A DNA stretch of 64,000 bases, from contig NW_024468915.1 in the NCBI RefSeq assembly GCF_011745365.1, positions 2,024,653 through 2,088,652 of the forward strand, written 5' to 3'. Both the position numbers and the translations under genes were made by a program. The number at the start of each line of letters is the position of its first letter. The first letter of the stretch is position 1. Of the stretch, positions 1 to 10,952 are shown one piece after another. Source of the stretch: Cryphonectria parasitica EP155. Taxonomy: Eukaryota > Ascomycota > Sordariomycetes > Diaporthales > Cryphonectriaceae. The notes below the pieces were generated by a model. The model was not told the origin of the DNA. It saw only the letters and a program-made list of their open reading frames with translations, and made no database searches.

Positions 1-1013
1 ACCAGCTTCTCTGCAAACTCCTCGCCCTCGGTCCGCAGCACATCCAGCTCGCCCAGCACAACTTCGGCCGCCGGCAGCTTGGCCCAGTCGCCTTTCCAGA
101 ACAGCGGGCTCGCCTCTGGGTGCGCCCAGGTCGCCTCGTCCGGCAGGTAGTGGCGGCGGTACCACATCATCTTGGGCGCGGGCAGGGCGGGCACGCACTC
201 GTTCTCGCGCCAGGACAGCTTGGTCGCTGGTGTGGCGGTGTTGTCGGTCACGGGGACGGAGAGAAGCTGGGCAACAAAGGAGACGCCCAGGTCGAGCCTG
301 TCGGCTGCTCGCTGGCACATGATGGCTGCGAGGTTCCCTCCCGCTGAGGAACCGCCTGTGGCGAGCTTGGTGGTGTCGATGTCGAGCAGGTCTCTGCCCG
401 GTCCCTTGGTTGCCCATAGCACGGCTTCCCAGGAGTCCTCCACAGCGGCTGGGAAAGGGTCCTCGGGTGCGAGCCTGTGGTGTTCATGTTAGTTGGGGTG
501 TTTCTTTCTAGTATCTTTTCCTGTTGGCCCACTCCCACCCCTTGTTCTGAAGGGAGAGGAGAGGATATTTAATCAGTTGGATGAATGAGCAAGTACATAC
601 CTGTAGTCCACGTTCACCACGACGCAGTTCGACCTTCCACACAGGTTCGTGGCGATCACGTTTTCTGTGGAGATGTCCCCCAGCACCCAACCACCACCGT
701 GGAAATAAAAGAGACACGGCCACCCCTTCTCAGGCCTCTTGCCAGCAGGCGTGAATAGGCGGAGCTTGACATCTGGCCCTTTGCTCTCCGTGCGTGGGAT
801 GGAGACGTCCTGCGTCTTGGCGATTGGGTACATTGGTCCTCCGCCGGGGATGAGGGTGCCGCTGCTCCTGGACGCCTCGACGGGCTGGAGGTGGACCTGC
901 TGCTTGTCTATGATGTGTTCATTGTAGAACTTGGCGTAGTCGAGGGCGAGACGAGGCACCACAGAAGGGTGGAGGGGGTAAGGAGGTTGCGGACTGGATG
1001 CTATGTCGCTCAT
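1..1013 (-). CDS. Alpha/beta hydrolase, HSL/arylacetamide-deacetylase-type esterase (3' part cut off)
   Basis: Predicted carboxylesterase of the hormone-sensitive-lipase family. Exon 1 is 601-1013 and exon 2 is 1-474, cut by the window edge; the intron at 475-600 has a GTATGT donor and CACAG acceptor. About 295 residues are visible. The oxyanion-hole motif HGGG lies at residues 105-108. The splice joins a codon inside the family motif DYRLAPE (about 136-142), which confirms the intron. The nucleophile elbow reads GSSAGG with Ser181 as nucleophile; the usual form is GDSAGG, so the Asp is replaced by Ser. Near the edge, GELDVLRTEG fits the strand carrying the catalytic Asp, and the His part lies outside the window. 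No signal peptide is seen, so it is probably cytosolic. It is divergent from the aldolase gene at 3004. The physiological substrate cannot be read from the sequence. Confidence 0.88.
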
Positions 1014-3003
1014 GGTTGTTGACTAGTCAAATATGTTATCTGTATTCTTGAACAAAAAATAACGATAAAGTATAACTAGGATTTTTGTTGATTATAGAGT
1101 GGGAAAGTTGTGCGTGCCTGTGAGTGTGAAGATGATCAAGTCAATACAGCATTTGTGATAAGAACTCTATGAGTTAACATTAGAGCTCACTCCCATCAAT
1201 ATACTATGTAGAAAGAAGCCTGACTGACGTGTTCTACCTAATGTTACAACCCAGGTTGCGATGCCGGTGAAGAGAGCGGGTCTGCCGGTGTTGGTCTTGG
1301 CCGGAGGCCGAACCGGTGCCTGGATCCATCCATGTCACCTTGCATCGTTATGATCACCAGGCCCCAAGCAGACATGAGTAAGGAGGAGGATGGCACGGCG
1401 GGTCCCTCTCAAACCAAGTGACAAATCATCTTACCCCAGATAATCTTCACTACAATGGCTTGGTGAGATCTACAACCAGGACAGGAGGGTATCCTCGTCG
1501 AATCACGTTGCGCTGACTGTTACTGTTGGTAATGATTCGTCCTTATGAACTACAGGCTGACTATTATTTTCCTCTCTGGATTTTTAATTTCTGTAAGTGG
1601 TTGGACAAAAGTTGGCGACGCCTTGAGTGTAGAGAATGTGAATTTCTAAATGAACTCAGATAGAGCTCCTGCAGCGGCGCCGCTCTGGGATGCGATCTTG
1701 TCTAGCGTAGATCACGGGCAGAGCAGGTTGAGACATCGAGATCCATCTCAGCGCCAAACAAGGAGCCTGGCGTTGGACCTGATACCAACGCTATCGCTTT
1801 GACATCTTAATTGAGTGGATTACTAGTGCAGAAGTACCGTCTTCTGGCCTCCATTCAGAGATCTAACACAAGGAAAATACATGATTAAGATCAGTACATG
1901 CAGTGCATAACGTAGACTCTCGTCTCTGGGGAGGAGGCCATAAAAGAATAGAAACGAATAAAGAAATCAAAGTCGTATCAGCTAGACTGGCATGCATGTT
2001 CTCACCCGCTAACCATGGTCACGGATCTCCAGTGCAGTCTTGGCATGTCTTGACTCGGCGTCCCGCATCGACCCGACGCAAGATATTGATATATTACCTG
2101 TATTTTGAAATAATAGCGTCGGGTGCTACTGCGTTTTGCTGACCATCCCTCACGAGGAGGTACGGTTCTCGCACGGGATACTCGGCCGAGTAGCCTATGG
2201 GAAATAAAGTTTGATTTTCCCCTTCGGTTGGTTCAATTTTAGATGATCTCCCTCATGGAATTTTTCTCTCTTTTCTTCTTCCTTTTCCCTTGCTAGCTAA
2301 TGCCGGATTGCTAACCATTCTTTATAATGAGAGGTAGAGTAACGTCCCTGGTCTCACGATCGTCCTACCTTTACTACCTAGACGGTCACCCTTGGTAAAA
2401 GAATGGGGGACAGGCAGTGGCTGACACTTGGTGAGGTACTTATCCAATTTATCACATGCCATATGTTCGTAGTAGTCATTACAAACTGCATATCAGGGTG
2501 TACTTATGGTTTCTCATGAAGGTGGCTCAACTTCTGCATCGTGTGACTGTGAACTGTGAGTGATTGATCTCGAGCCGCGAGGGTGAGTGGGGCTTGACTG
2601 GTTCCTCATCATGTATTGCCAGAGGAGGTTATGCAACTCAGAACAGTAGGGGTAGGTGCAGGGTGACGTAGAGTCGCGTGCTGTCACTGGCGATGGAGTG
2701 TTAGAATGGGAAAGGGCGATGTTATGCACCTAATTATGTGACCATGTCTATGTCATCGTCTTCATGGCTTTGGGTGACTGCTTATTACCTCCTTCACTTT
2801 ATTCCAGCCTCTCGTGTATAAAAACAAACAATATTCGAGTGCTACTGCAAAAAAGGAAAACACCGAATTACCTACTTAAGTAATTTCACTCTGGAGTCTC
2901 GCCTTGGCCTTCCCATTGTGACTTGAATCTCTTGTTTACTACTTGACCAGGTACTCACCTCACCAACTGGACATCTACTACCCCCTCTCCAAAGTTTGTC
3001 ACC
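1014..3003. other. Intergenic region, divergent promoters of esterase and aldolase
   Basis: About 2 kb with no convincing coding stretch on either strand; the short reading frames lack family motifs and codon bias. It holds the 5' regions of the esterase (minus) and the aldolase (plus). I see no tRNA or transposon. Confidence 0.6.
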
Positions 3004-3936
3004 ATGCCTCAATCTCTGAAACCGGGCGTCTACGTCCCCACCCCAACCTTCTTCCACGACGATGCCGACGAGACCATCGATCTGGCCGCGACAGCCCGTC
3101 ATGCTGTCCGTCTTGCCCAAGCCGGCGTGACAGGCCTAGCAGTGCAGGGCTCCAGTGGCGAGGCCGTCCACCTCTTGGACAAGGAGCGCGCCTCCATCAC
3201 CCACGTAACCCGCACCGCCCTCGACGAGGCCGGCTTTACCTCTATGCCCATCATCGTCGGCACGGGAGCCCAGTCCACACGCCAGACCATCGCATTTTGC
3301 CAGCAGGCCGCCTTGGCACGCGGCGATGCCGTTCTCGTCCTCCCTCCAGCGTACTACAGCCGCTCTCATGATCACCAGACTTTTGTCCGCTTCTTCAAAG
3401 ACGTGGCGGCCGCCAGCCCTTTGCCTGTCCTGGTGTATAACTACCCTGGCGCCACGGGTGGGCTCGATCTGTCGAGTGACGAGTTGGTTGCGCTGGGCGG
3501 GCCGAAACACCCCAATATTGTCGGGGCCAAGTTCACGTGTGGAAACACGGGGAAGCTGGGTCGCGTAGCCGCCACACTCGGCGATGAAAACTTTCTATGC
3601 TTTGCTGGCTCAGGCGACTTTCTCGTGCCGGCGCTGTCGGTTGGTGCCGCTGGCGTGATTGGTGGCATCGCCAATGTGGCTCCCAAGACCGTGGTGAAGG
3701 TGTACGAGGCGTTCAGGGACGGACGACTAAAAGAGGCACAGGAGATACAGAAGATACTTGGCCGAGGTGACTGGAACGCGATACAGTGGGGCATCCCTGG
3801 TATCAAGGCTTGTCTGCAGGAGTACGAGGGCTATGGGGGCTGGGGTCGGAAGCCGCTGGTTCGGCTGGAGGGGGAGGCTAAGAAGCTTGCACTGGCGGGC
3901 TTCAAGGAGCTGATGGACTTCGAAAAGTCTCTGTAA
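3004..3936 (+). CDS. DapA-family class I aldolase, likely L-threo-3-deoxy-hexulosonate or 4-hydroxy-2-oxoglutarate aldolase
   Basis: Single-exon gene of 310 residues, the usual length of the dihydrodipicolinate synthase / N-acetylneuraminate lyase fold. The pyruvate carboxylate-binding loop is GSSGE (49-53), the catalytic Tyr is Y145 in the YNYPG motif, and the Schiff-base Lys is K176 in the GAKFTCGN segment. In fungi, cytosolic members of this family include the last aldolase of D-galacturonate catabolism (GaaC/LGA1), which gives pyruvate and L-glyceraldehyde; 4-hydroxy-2-oxoglutarate aldolases are close relatives. The pathway assignment is inferred from the neighbourhood: a GH28 pectinase and a sugar transporter lie 5-8 kb downstream. 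The start ATG is the first in frame and is preceded by CACC (Kozak-like). No mitochondrial targeting sequence is obvious, which argues mildly for the cytosolic galacturonate type. Confidence 0.85.
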   Translation: MPQSLKPGVYVPTPTFFHDDADETIDLAATARHAVRLAQAGVTGLAVQGSSGEAVHLLDKERASITHVTRTALDEAGFTSMPIIVGTGAQSTRQTIAFCQQAALARGDAVLVLPPAYYSRSHDHQTFVRFFKDVAAASPLPVLVYNYPGATGGLDLSSDELVALGGPKHPNIVGAKFTCGNTGKLGRVAATLGDENFLCFAGSGDFLVPALSVGAAGVIGGIANVAPKTVVKVYEAFRDGRLKEAQEIQKILGRGDWNAIQWGIPGIKACLQEYEGYGGWGRKPLVRLEGEAKKLALAGFKELMDFEKSL

Positions 3937-4209
3937 GCCTGTCTGGAAGAAAGCCATGAGATGAGGAGGACCGCTTGGGCATCTTGTTAAGGCGAATGCG
4001 TTGTGTTTTGTGGCGTTCTTTTCCTTATCATGGACGTTAGATATCCAATTATGATTTGATCTTTGACACTGCTTTGTAATTTCCTTGTGACCGTGGTCAT
4101 GAGCGTTGAGCCGTTTCTAATCAGAATGCATATGTCATTATCCTGATCGTAGTCTTGTACTTCAACCCAATTCATCTTGAGGTTTGTCTTGGAAGCCCCC
4201 CGGCCGCCT

Positions 4210-4909
4210 TCAGAGCTTGGCTCTGGCACCAGCACCCACCGCGGCGACACACTCAATTTCCACATCTGTGCCACCAGGCAGCGTCTTGACGGCCACACAT
4301 CTGTGTTTGTGAAGAGAGTGCTCAGTCATTTTGTCCATATAAATAATATTACTTCAGTGAGTATTTCAGGAAGGGTGGGAAAAGGAGAACGAAGAGAAAT
4401 TAGACTCAACTCACGTCCGAGAGGGCTTGACACTGCCCCAGTACTGTTTGTACACTTCGTTCATCTGGTCAAAATCCTTCATATCGGCCAGGAACACATT
4501 GACCTTGACCACGTTGTCGATGTGGCTGCCTGCAGCCTCGAGCAACGCGGCCAGATTGCGGATCACTTGATGCTGAGTGGGAGTGCAGAGAAGGAGGTGT
4601 TAGTGAAGGCGTCATAATCATCAAGCAGCCTCCGGCTCCCCCCCCCCCCCCCCTCAAAGAAAAATAAGGCAAAAACAAAAGGGACAATAGTAAACTGATT
4701 GATATGAGCCAGATGAGACTGACTGATCATGGTCTATCACGTACTGTGCGTGCCTGGATATCTCCCTCGACCATCTTGCCCGTCTCGGGGCTCCGCGCGA
4801 GCTGCCCGCTGCAGAAGACGAAGCCACCTGACACGATGGCCGAGTTGAGGACACCCTCTCTTGGGGGAGGGGCCTTGTCTGAGTTGATGGCTGTCTTGAT
4901 GGGCGACAT
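4210..4909 (-). CDS. RidA/YjgF/YER057c/UK114 family enamine/imine deaminase
   Basis: Three exons (4745-4909, 4415-4572, 4210-4300) give 137 residues, close to the family norm of about 130. Splice phases rebuild the family core: GDIQART joined to HQVIRNL, then KPSRT joined to CVAVKTLP, followed by the C-terminal VEIECVAA segment. The Arg of the SRTCVAV motif, which binds the substrate carboxylate in RidA proteins, is present. These proteins hydrolyse reactive enamine/imine intermediates made by PLP enzymes, in cytosol or mitochondria. No targeting peptide is evident. The first intron holds a run of 16 C on the plus strand (4638-4653), a likely length-variable site. It is divergent from the MFS carrier at 6072. 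Confidence 0.9.
4638..4653. repeat. Poly-C run (16 bases) inside RidA intron 1
   Basis: Homopolymer within the first intron of the RidA gene (G-run on the coding strand); it does not touch the splice sites. Confidence 0.95.
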
Positions 4910-6071
4910 GGTTGGTGGGATTTAATGTTGACTGGAGAGGCGGTTGTGATTATTCTTGAAACAATGATACTAACTGCCAAAAGAGGCAAATTTATTGGTT
5001 GGCCTGGTACTTTAGGAGGTAAATCCTGCACGACAAGCCTCACGATGAGAACAGTCAAGCGACAACTCGACCGTTACGGCAGTGGCTTCGGCCCCTATAC
5101 CGGGCGTTGTGGGCCCTCCATCTGCCGGACGGACGTGGGCGGTAAATGCTACGACTGCCGGTTGTATTGCATAGCGAGTAATCAAATGATCCCGTCTAAT
5201 AGTCTCAGGGGACTGACTGACTAGCTGCTGTCGTACTCGACAAATATTAATACGTAGTGGAATAACAGCGTGCTTGAGTAAAGCAAATTAGTCCTCATTG
5301 AATCCGTTTTATTCTCGTAGATGCCAGGAGACACCCCTGCCCAAAAAATAGAAACAGATTCATGTTTAAATATCCAACAAGATTCTCCAAACCCACATGC
5401 AGATAAACTCTATATCATGTAGTGCCACAGTAGATCTGGGGTTGCCACAGTGCTTGGCAGACCGTGTTTTTTTCTTTTTTACGCAGAGATAAGACGGGCT
5501 CCACCGGCCTGCAAGGAACCGACTTGGCAATGACTGCTGGGTATTATTGTGCTTTGCTGCTGAGTGATAGTAACCACACTCTGTACGCACAGTTCTTTGT
5601 AGGAATTCTCAGGGTCTTTAGTCAAGGCAACGTTTTATCATGATAAGACTTTAGTAAACACATAAACGAGTTTAGCATATAGGATAGTCTGCACTTTTGC
5701 TTGTTTAGGGCCTTATCCGGTCGTTGCATTCGGGCCTTCATAACCGACGTAGGAACCCATATCATTCTTAAAGATGCAGGCACCGGATCGGCTTCGATAA
5801 CTGCTAGACCGGTGGTGCCTGTAGAGTGTAATCAAACCGATCATCTTAGTCACTGTGCTGCATATTCCCCCGCATGCTCACTCATCTTGATCCTCACCGT
5901 TGATCCTCACTCTCATCTTTTATTTTTCCCATTTCCGTCCTCCTGCCCTTTCTCATTTCATCTTCTTCACCATCTGAGGCTCCCATATTTCGTGCGGTAG
6001 CCTCGAGAACGATTATAGGCTGCCTCTCGTAGGCCCTCAATACCTCGGAGTCCTTTCCTCCGAAGCGAAAC
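4910..6071. other. Intergenic region, divergent promoters of RidA and Dal5-type carrier
   Basis: About 1.16 kb without a supported gene. The last 150 bp before 6072 are pyrimidine-rich on the plus strand, as often seen upstream of fungal start sites. Nothing else is recognised. Confidence 0.6.
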
Positions 6072-7692
6072 ATGACCACTCGCTCAACAACAAAAGACGA
6101 GGCCGTCATGGAAGCTGGACCACTCCCCACCAAGGATATCGACGTCGGCGATGCTGAGAGCTCCACCAACGGCGAGGGCCATGTGGTGGCGGATACAGCC
6201 CGGGTCCTCGACCACGAGGCAGAGGTGAAGCTCTGCCGCAAGTTTGACATTCGGATCCTTCCTGTACTGGCTTGCATGTGTACGTGGCTCGTTCCCCTAC
6301 TAATGGTAGTGGTATTATTGTCAATAAAAGAGATGACCAGTTATGACTGACTTCAGGAGAACCGATCTAGACCTCTTCAACGCTCTCGATAAGGGCAATC
6401 TGGGCAATGCAAAGACGGATGGCTTAACGGACGACCTGCACTTCAAGTCGAACCAGTACAACATCATTGTGTCTATCTTCTTCGTGCCCTACGTGCTCTG
6501 CGCGCCCCCCTTCGCCATGCTGGCCAAAAAGTACGGCGCGCAGCGGGCCCTGCCCGTCATGATGCTGGGCTTCGGGTCCATGACGCTCTTCATGGCGGCT
6601 GCCCAGAATTTTGGCGGCGTCTTTACCATCCGCTTCCTCCTGGGCATGGCTGAGGGTGCCTTTTTCCCGACCGTCATCTACTACCTGACCACCTTTTACC
6701 GCCGCGGCGAGCTCGCCCGCCGCCTGGCCCTCTTCTATGCCGCCAGCAACATCGCCAACGCCTTCAGCGGCCTCTTGGCCTTTGGCATTTTCCAGATTCA
6801 GAACTCGACCCTCGAGGCCTGGCGCTACCTGTTCCTCATCGAGGGTGCCGCCTCCGTGCTCTTCAGCGTGTTCGCCTTCTGGTATCTGCCCAAGTCCGCC
6901 TCCGAGGCCAAGTTCCTCAGCCCAGAGGAGAAGGAGCTTGCCTTCTTCCGTATCCAGACCGACTCCTCTTCCGTCGTCGCCGAGGCCTTCAACCTGCGCG
7001 ACGCCCTCAAGATCTTCCGCTACCCGTCCACCTACGCCTTCCTGGCCGTCGAGGTGTGCCTGGGCGTGCCCCTGCAGTCCGTCTCTCTCTTCCTCCCGCA
7101 GATCGTCGCCGCCCTCAACTACTCCACCGTCAAGACAAACCTGTACACCGTGGCCCCCAACGTGACAGGCGCCGTGATGCTCCTCGTCCTGGCCTTCAGC
7201 TCCGACCTGCTCCGCGTGCGGTTCCCCTTCATCATCCTCGGCTTTGTCTTCACCTTTACGGGCTTCATCATCTACGCCTGCATCGACGACCTCGCCGCCC
7301 AGATCCACCTCGCCTACTACGCCACCTTCATGATGTGCTGGGGCACCTCGGCCCCGAGCGTCATCCTCTCCACCTGGTATAACAACAACGTCGCCCACGA
7401 GGGCCGCCGCATCACCCTCACCGCCGTCGGCGTCCCTCTTGCCAACCTCATGGGCCTGGTGAGCAGTAATATCTTTCTCGAAAAGGAGGCCCCCAAGTAC
7501 GAGACTGCTCTGATTGTCACTGCTGTCTTTGGCGCGCTGGGGGCGTTGGTCACCGCGCTGACGGGGTTGTTCATGATCTGGGACAATGCGAGGCGGAATA
7601 AGAATGCTGGGGTCAAGATCGATGCGCGGGATGTGCCTACTATGAGGTTGAGAGATGGGCCTAGCTCGTCTGAGTTCAGGTGGTTCCTGTAG
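6072..7692 (+). CDS. MFS anion:cation symporter, Dal5 (allantoate permease) family
   Basis: Two exons (6072-6279 and 6371-7692) give 509 residues with 12 predicted membrane segments. I placed the acceptor at 6370 (ATCTAG) rather than the nearer CTTCAG, because it restores the family sequence ACMYLFNALDKGNLGNA at the end of TM1, whereas the other choice inserts foreign residues. Family hallmarks are GNLGNAKTDGL after TM1, the long conserved FYRRGELARR loop and the loop-plus-amphipathic segment near residues 260-300. Known fungal members of the family carry allantoate, nicotinate, biotin precursors, pantothenate or other carboxylates across the plasma membrane; the substrate here is unknown. 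Third codon positions are strongly C-rich, which creates a 324-codon shadow frame on the minus strand (6424-7398). Confidence 0.88.
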
Positions 7693-7919
7693 GGGCTTTT
7701 CTTGTTTTGATCTTGGTTTTGGTTGGTTCGTTATGATTTACACCACTATGAGCGGGAGCACGAGGATGAATCCGGACGACTAGGCATGGAGACGCTGTCT
7801 ATTTTCTTGTCTACGTTGTTGTGTCTACCTAATAGACTCTTTTGCTATTTGACGAACTTCTATCATGTATAAATGTTGTATCGGCGCGAAATACTTCTGA
7901 ACCTTGTCTATAGCCATGG

Positions 7920-9618
7920 TTATGGCTCGTCGTCCCCATCATCAGCTGGGCCATCATCCCGTAGCAACTCTCGCCGCTCAGAGGACCTGTCATCCTCCTG
8001 AGATTCGCCATGTTTCTCTTCAATGCCGAACAGGTATGCCATCTCCTCCAGCGTCTTGCCTCTTGTTTCCACTGCAACAGACTATCGTCAGTACTTTCAC
8101 ACTGCAGGGGTTTTCTTTCAGTTTCCTTGACTTACCAAGGAAGTATCGCACAAACAAGAAAGCGAGGACGTTGATGGCGGCTAATATGATATACAAGCCC
8201 CAGGAGATGGATGTCATGATGGGCGGGGTGACCTGGGCAACAATAAAGTTGGAAATCCAGAGCGACGCGGTGCATAGGGCGTTGCCTTTTGCCTAGAAAG
8301 CTGAGTTAACAAAAGAAATCCACAAGCAAACAAAAGCTACGCAGCTCCTACTACGATTACTATTACTCACCCTCAGCGAGATCGGAAAGATCTCCGCCGC
8401 ATATGTCCAAGAGCCCGAGCTCCAGGACATATTAAACGAAGTGAAAAACAAGAATGGAAACGCGATAATGGCATAGTTCCGCGGGTCGCCAGGGTGGCTC
8501 TCGGCATGCCGCTGCAGCAGCGCTATCCCGAGCAGCGCGGTGAACATGCCGACCAGCCCCAGCTGCAGCCAGGTCTTCCTGCCCAGCCGGTCGAAGAAGA
8601 AGATGGGAATCCAGGCAGAGAGGAACAGCACGACGCCCACACCGCTGGTGGCCAGGTTGGCAATGTTAGGGTCGGTGATGCCACCGTTGCGGAACAGCTG
8701 GGGTGTGTAGTAGAAGATGGCGTTGGTTCCTGTGATCTGCTGCAGGAACTGGACGCCCGCGCCCAGCAGGGTGACGCGCAGTACAGGTGGGCGGAACATG
8801 TCGGCCCAGGCGGCGCCGGCCAGCGCTTCGTCTGCCTGCTCTTCGGACACAGTCTCGCGGATCTCACGCATCTCGACCTCAGCGGCCTCTGTCCCGTGTA
8901 GCCTAGTCAGCACCTCCAGCGCGCAGTCGTAGCGCCCCTGAGCCACAAGCCAGCGTGGGCTCGGCGGCACCCAGCTGCTCCGCCAGCAGCCTACGGCCAT
9001 CAGCACCGCAGGAAACACCTGTATGAACAGAGGGATGCGCCACCAGCTGTCGGACGGCAGAAAGAAGCAGGCGTAGTCGACAAAGAAGACGACCATCTCG
9101 GCGAAACACAGGATCATCAGCTCGATACCCACGATCCGGCCTCTTAGGCTCGCCGGGCTAATTTCGCTGACGTACAGTGGCACGCCGGCCGCGAAGGCGC
9201 CTATGCCCAGGCCGATGACGAAGCGTCCCAGCGTCATTTGCTCGAGGGTGTTCGATGCGGCCTGCACCAGGGCTCCCAGGATGGTGATGACACTGGCCAC
9301 AGATAAAGTCCTCTCTCGCCCGTAGACATCAGCCAGATTCCCGACGAAGAGCGCGCCCAGAGCACATGAGATGTTGTATACGCTGATTACGAAGCCCACA
9401 GCCCAGTCGGAGGAGGGCTGCATGAGTGCGATCCAGCGCTTGTCAGCAATGATCATGCCCATGGCGCCCTGGTTCCAGCCAAAGAGGAACCCGCCCAGAG
9501 ACACAAAGGCAGTGAGAGAGTAGACATAGCGCAGGTTTGGTGGGCGTGTGTGGCTTGGGTCGATGTTCTTGGGAGGTCTGATGGGTTTAGACTGTTTGAG
9601 GGGACTGAAGACTGCCAT
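7920..9618 (-). CDS. MFS sugar transporter (SP family)
   Basis: Three exons (8371-9618, 8136-8292, 7920-8071) give 518 residues with 12 membrane segments. Sugar-porter signatures are GFLFGWNQGAMG in TM1, GRERTLSVAS after TM2, the VPLYVSEISPASLRGR motif in the TM4-5 region, PPSPRWLVAQGR (a PESPRWL variant) before the central loop, QQITGTNAIFYYTPQ in TM7, and the terminal VETRGKTLEEM (PETKG variant) split across the last intron. Introns start GTGAGT and GTAAGT and keep phase through these motifs. It acts at the plasma membrane, and the substrate is not deducible. The gene is divergent from the GH28 pectinase at 10953, sharing 1.3 kb of upstream DNA, so a galacturonate or pectin-derived sugar is possible. 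The tail is acidic and hydrophilic. Confidence 0.9.
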
Positions 9619-10582
9619 CGATCAAGGGTGAGCTGTTGCGCTGGGCCTGCAACGACAGCAGCTCGAGGTAATGATGGTGAGATCCCGAACGGAGGGAGGA
9701 AGCGAGGGAGGGACGAAGAGGTTTGTGATGGTGTGATGTCGTGGCGTATCGAATGTGGCGTCCAGTACTGAGTCGAGTCGTTGAGAGAGGGTTTGATGAG
9801 AAGAACGGAGGAAGTGATGTGAGTGAGGAGGATGTGACTTCAGCAATCAACGATGTTGTCGTCAGTTGCCACGAAGCCCCATGTCCAAGCGCTAGACCGC
9901 CTAAACTGCCACTATCCGATAGGGGTTTTGCTGGGGCTGACTTAGACTTGCTCAGGTGGACCTTTCCCCAGAGCGGGGGTGGTACTAGGGGAGACAGGGG
10001 CCCTACAGCACTGATCATGTGGGGCGAACAGCAGGTCAATTGGAACCAAATAAATTCCCAAGCCACCCCCCAAATCAACTCTTGAGGGTGGTGTTTGATG
10101 TTGATGTCTTTACTTGAGCCAACGACATTACCACCCCCCTCCTTATCCGTGGTGGTCTCGTTAACGTGTCAAGGGATTGTGGTATTCTGTTCTGTCTTGT
10201 ATTACGTTTTTCTCTCTCTTCCTTCTATTTTGTCTTTGCCCCTTCATGTCACTGTCTCATCAGACGTTGCTTCAAAAACCTTTAGCGACAAGGGCAGGTT
10301 GCAACTCTTGCCGAGCCAGCCTTGTCGCCTCAACGTCTTTTCAAGTCAGCCTCTCCTACTCCAGATGAGACTTTGGGGTTCTAGAAAAGCCCAAGTTAGG
10401 CATGTTCTTGCGAATATGGGAGTCATGATGTACAGTCGCACAGCTGTGTTGTACAGCCGCGGTTCAAGCATGACGTCGTGCTGATCATGGCTGTCCACGG
10501 CTATGAGTGCCACAATCAGCCTTGATTAGATGAGATGAGACAAAGAACACAATGGCTCTAATCGGTTTCTTTTGGGTGAGTA

Positions 10583-10637
<55 letters not shown>

Positions 10638-10952
10638 ATTGGTTCCGCTATTCTGGCTGAAGTCAGCTTGAAGGCAATGAGAGCCCTCCATTGGTTTCCT
10701 ATGGGCTTGGCTCACAAAAGAATGAGCGTTTTCATATTGAATTAATCAAACCGCTCTTATTCACATACACTTATTGCTGAAATAGCCTGAATTCTATGGA
10801 GTACCGATGGTGACTAAAATATCAAGTCGCGAGGCTCCTCCCCAGCACGGCTTATAGTCTTCAACCGACTTGCCCTCGCATCATGTTCAGCCTTAAAGTT
10901 CGTGTATTGAGTTCTTCCCGAGCCTAGTCCAAGATATTCGCCATCAGTAAGT
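9619..10952. promoter_or_regulatory. Shared divergent promoter region of sugar transporter and GH28 gene
   Basis: 1.33 kb between two head-to-head genes and without a supported CDS. The plus strand has CCCCCAA at 10067-10073, a partial match to the CCNCCAA core bound by the galacturonate regulator GaaR in other ascomycetes; one match of that length can occur by chance. A TG/AG microsatellite lies at 10583-10636. Confidence 0.4.
10583..10636. repeat. Compound microsatellite (TG)9(AG)18
   Basis: Uninterrupted TG repeat directly followed by an AG repeat, about 320 bp upstream of the GH28 start codon. It is a likely polymorphic locus. Confidence 0.95.

Noticed and set aside
6424..7398. 324-codon minus-strand frame opposite the Dal5-type carrier
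   Set aside because: It is a shadow produced by the C-rich third positions of the plus-strand gene; its translation is Gly/Glu/His-rich low complexity without motifs.
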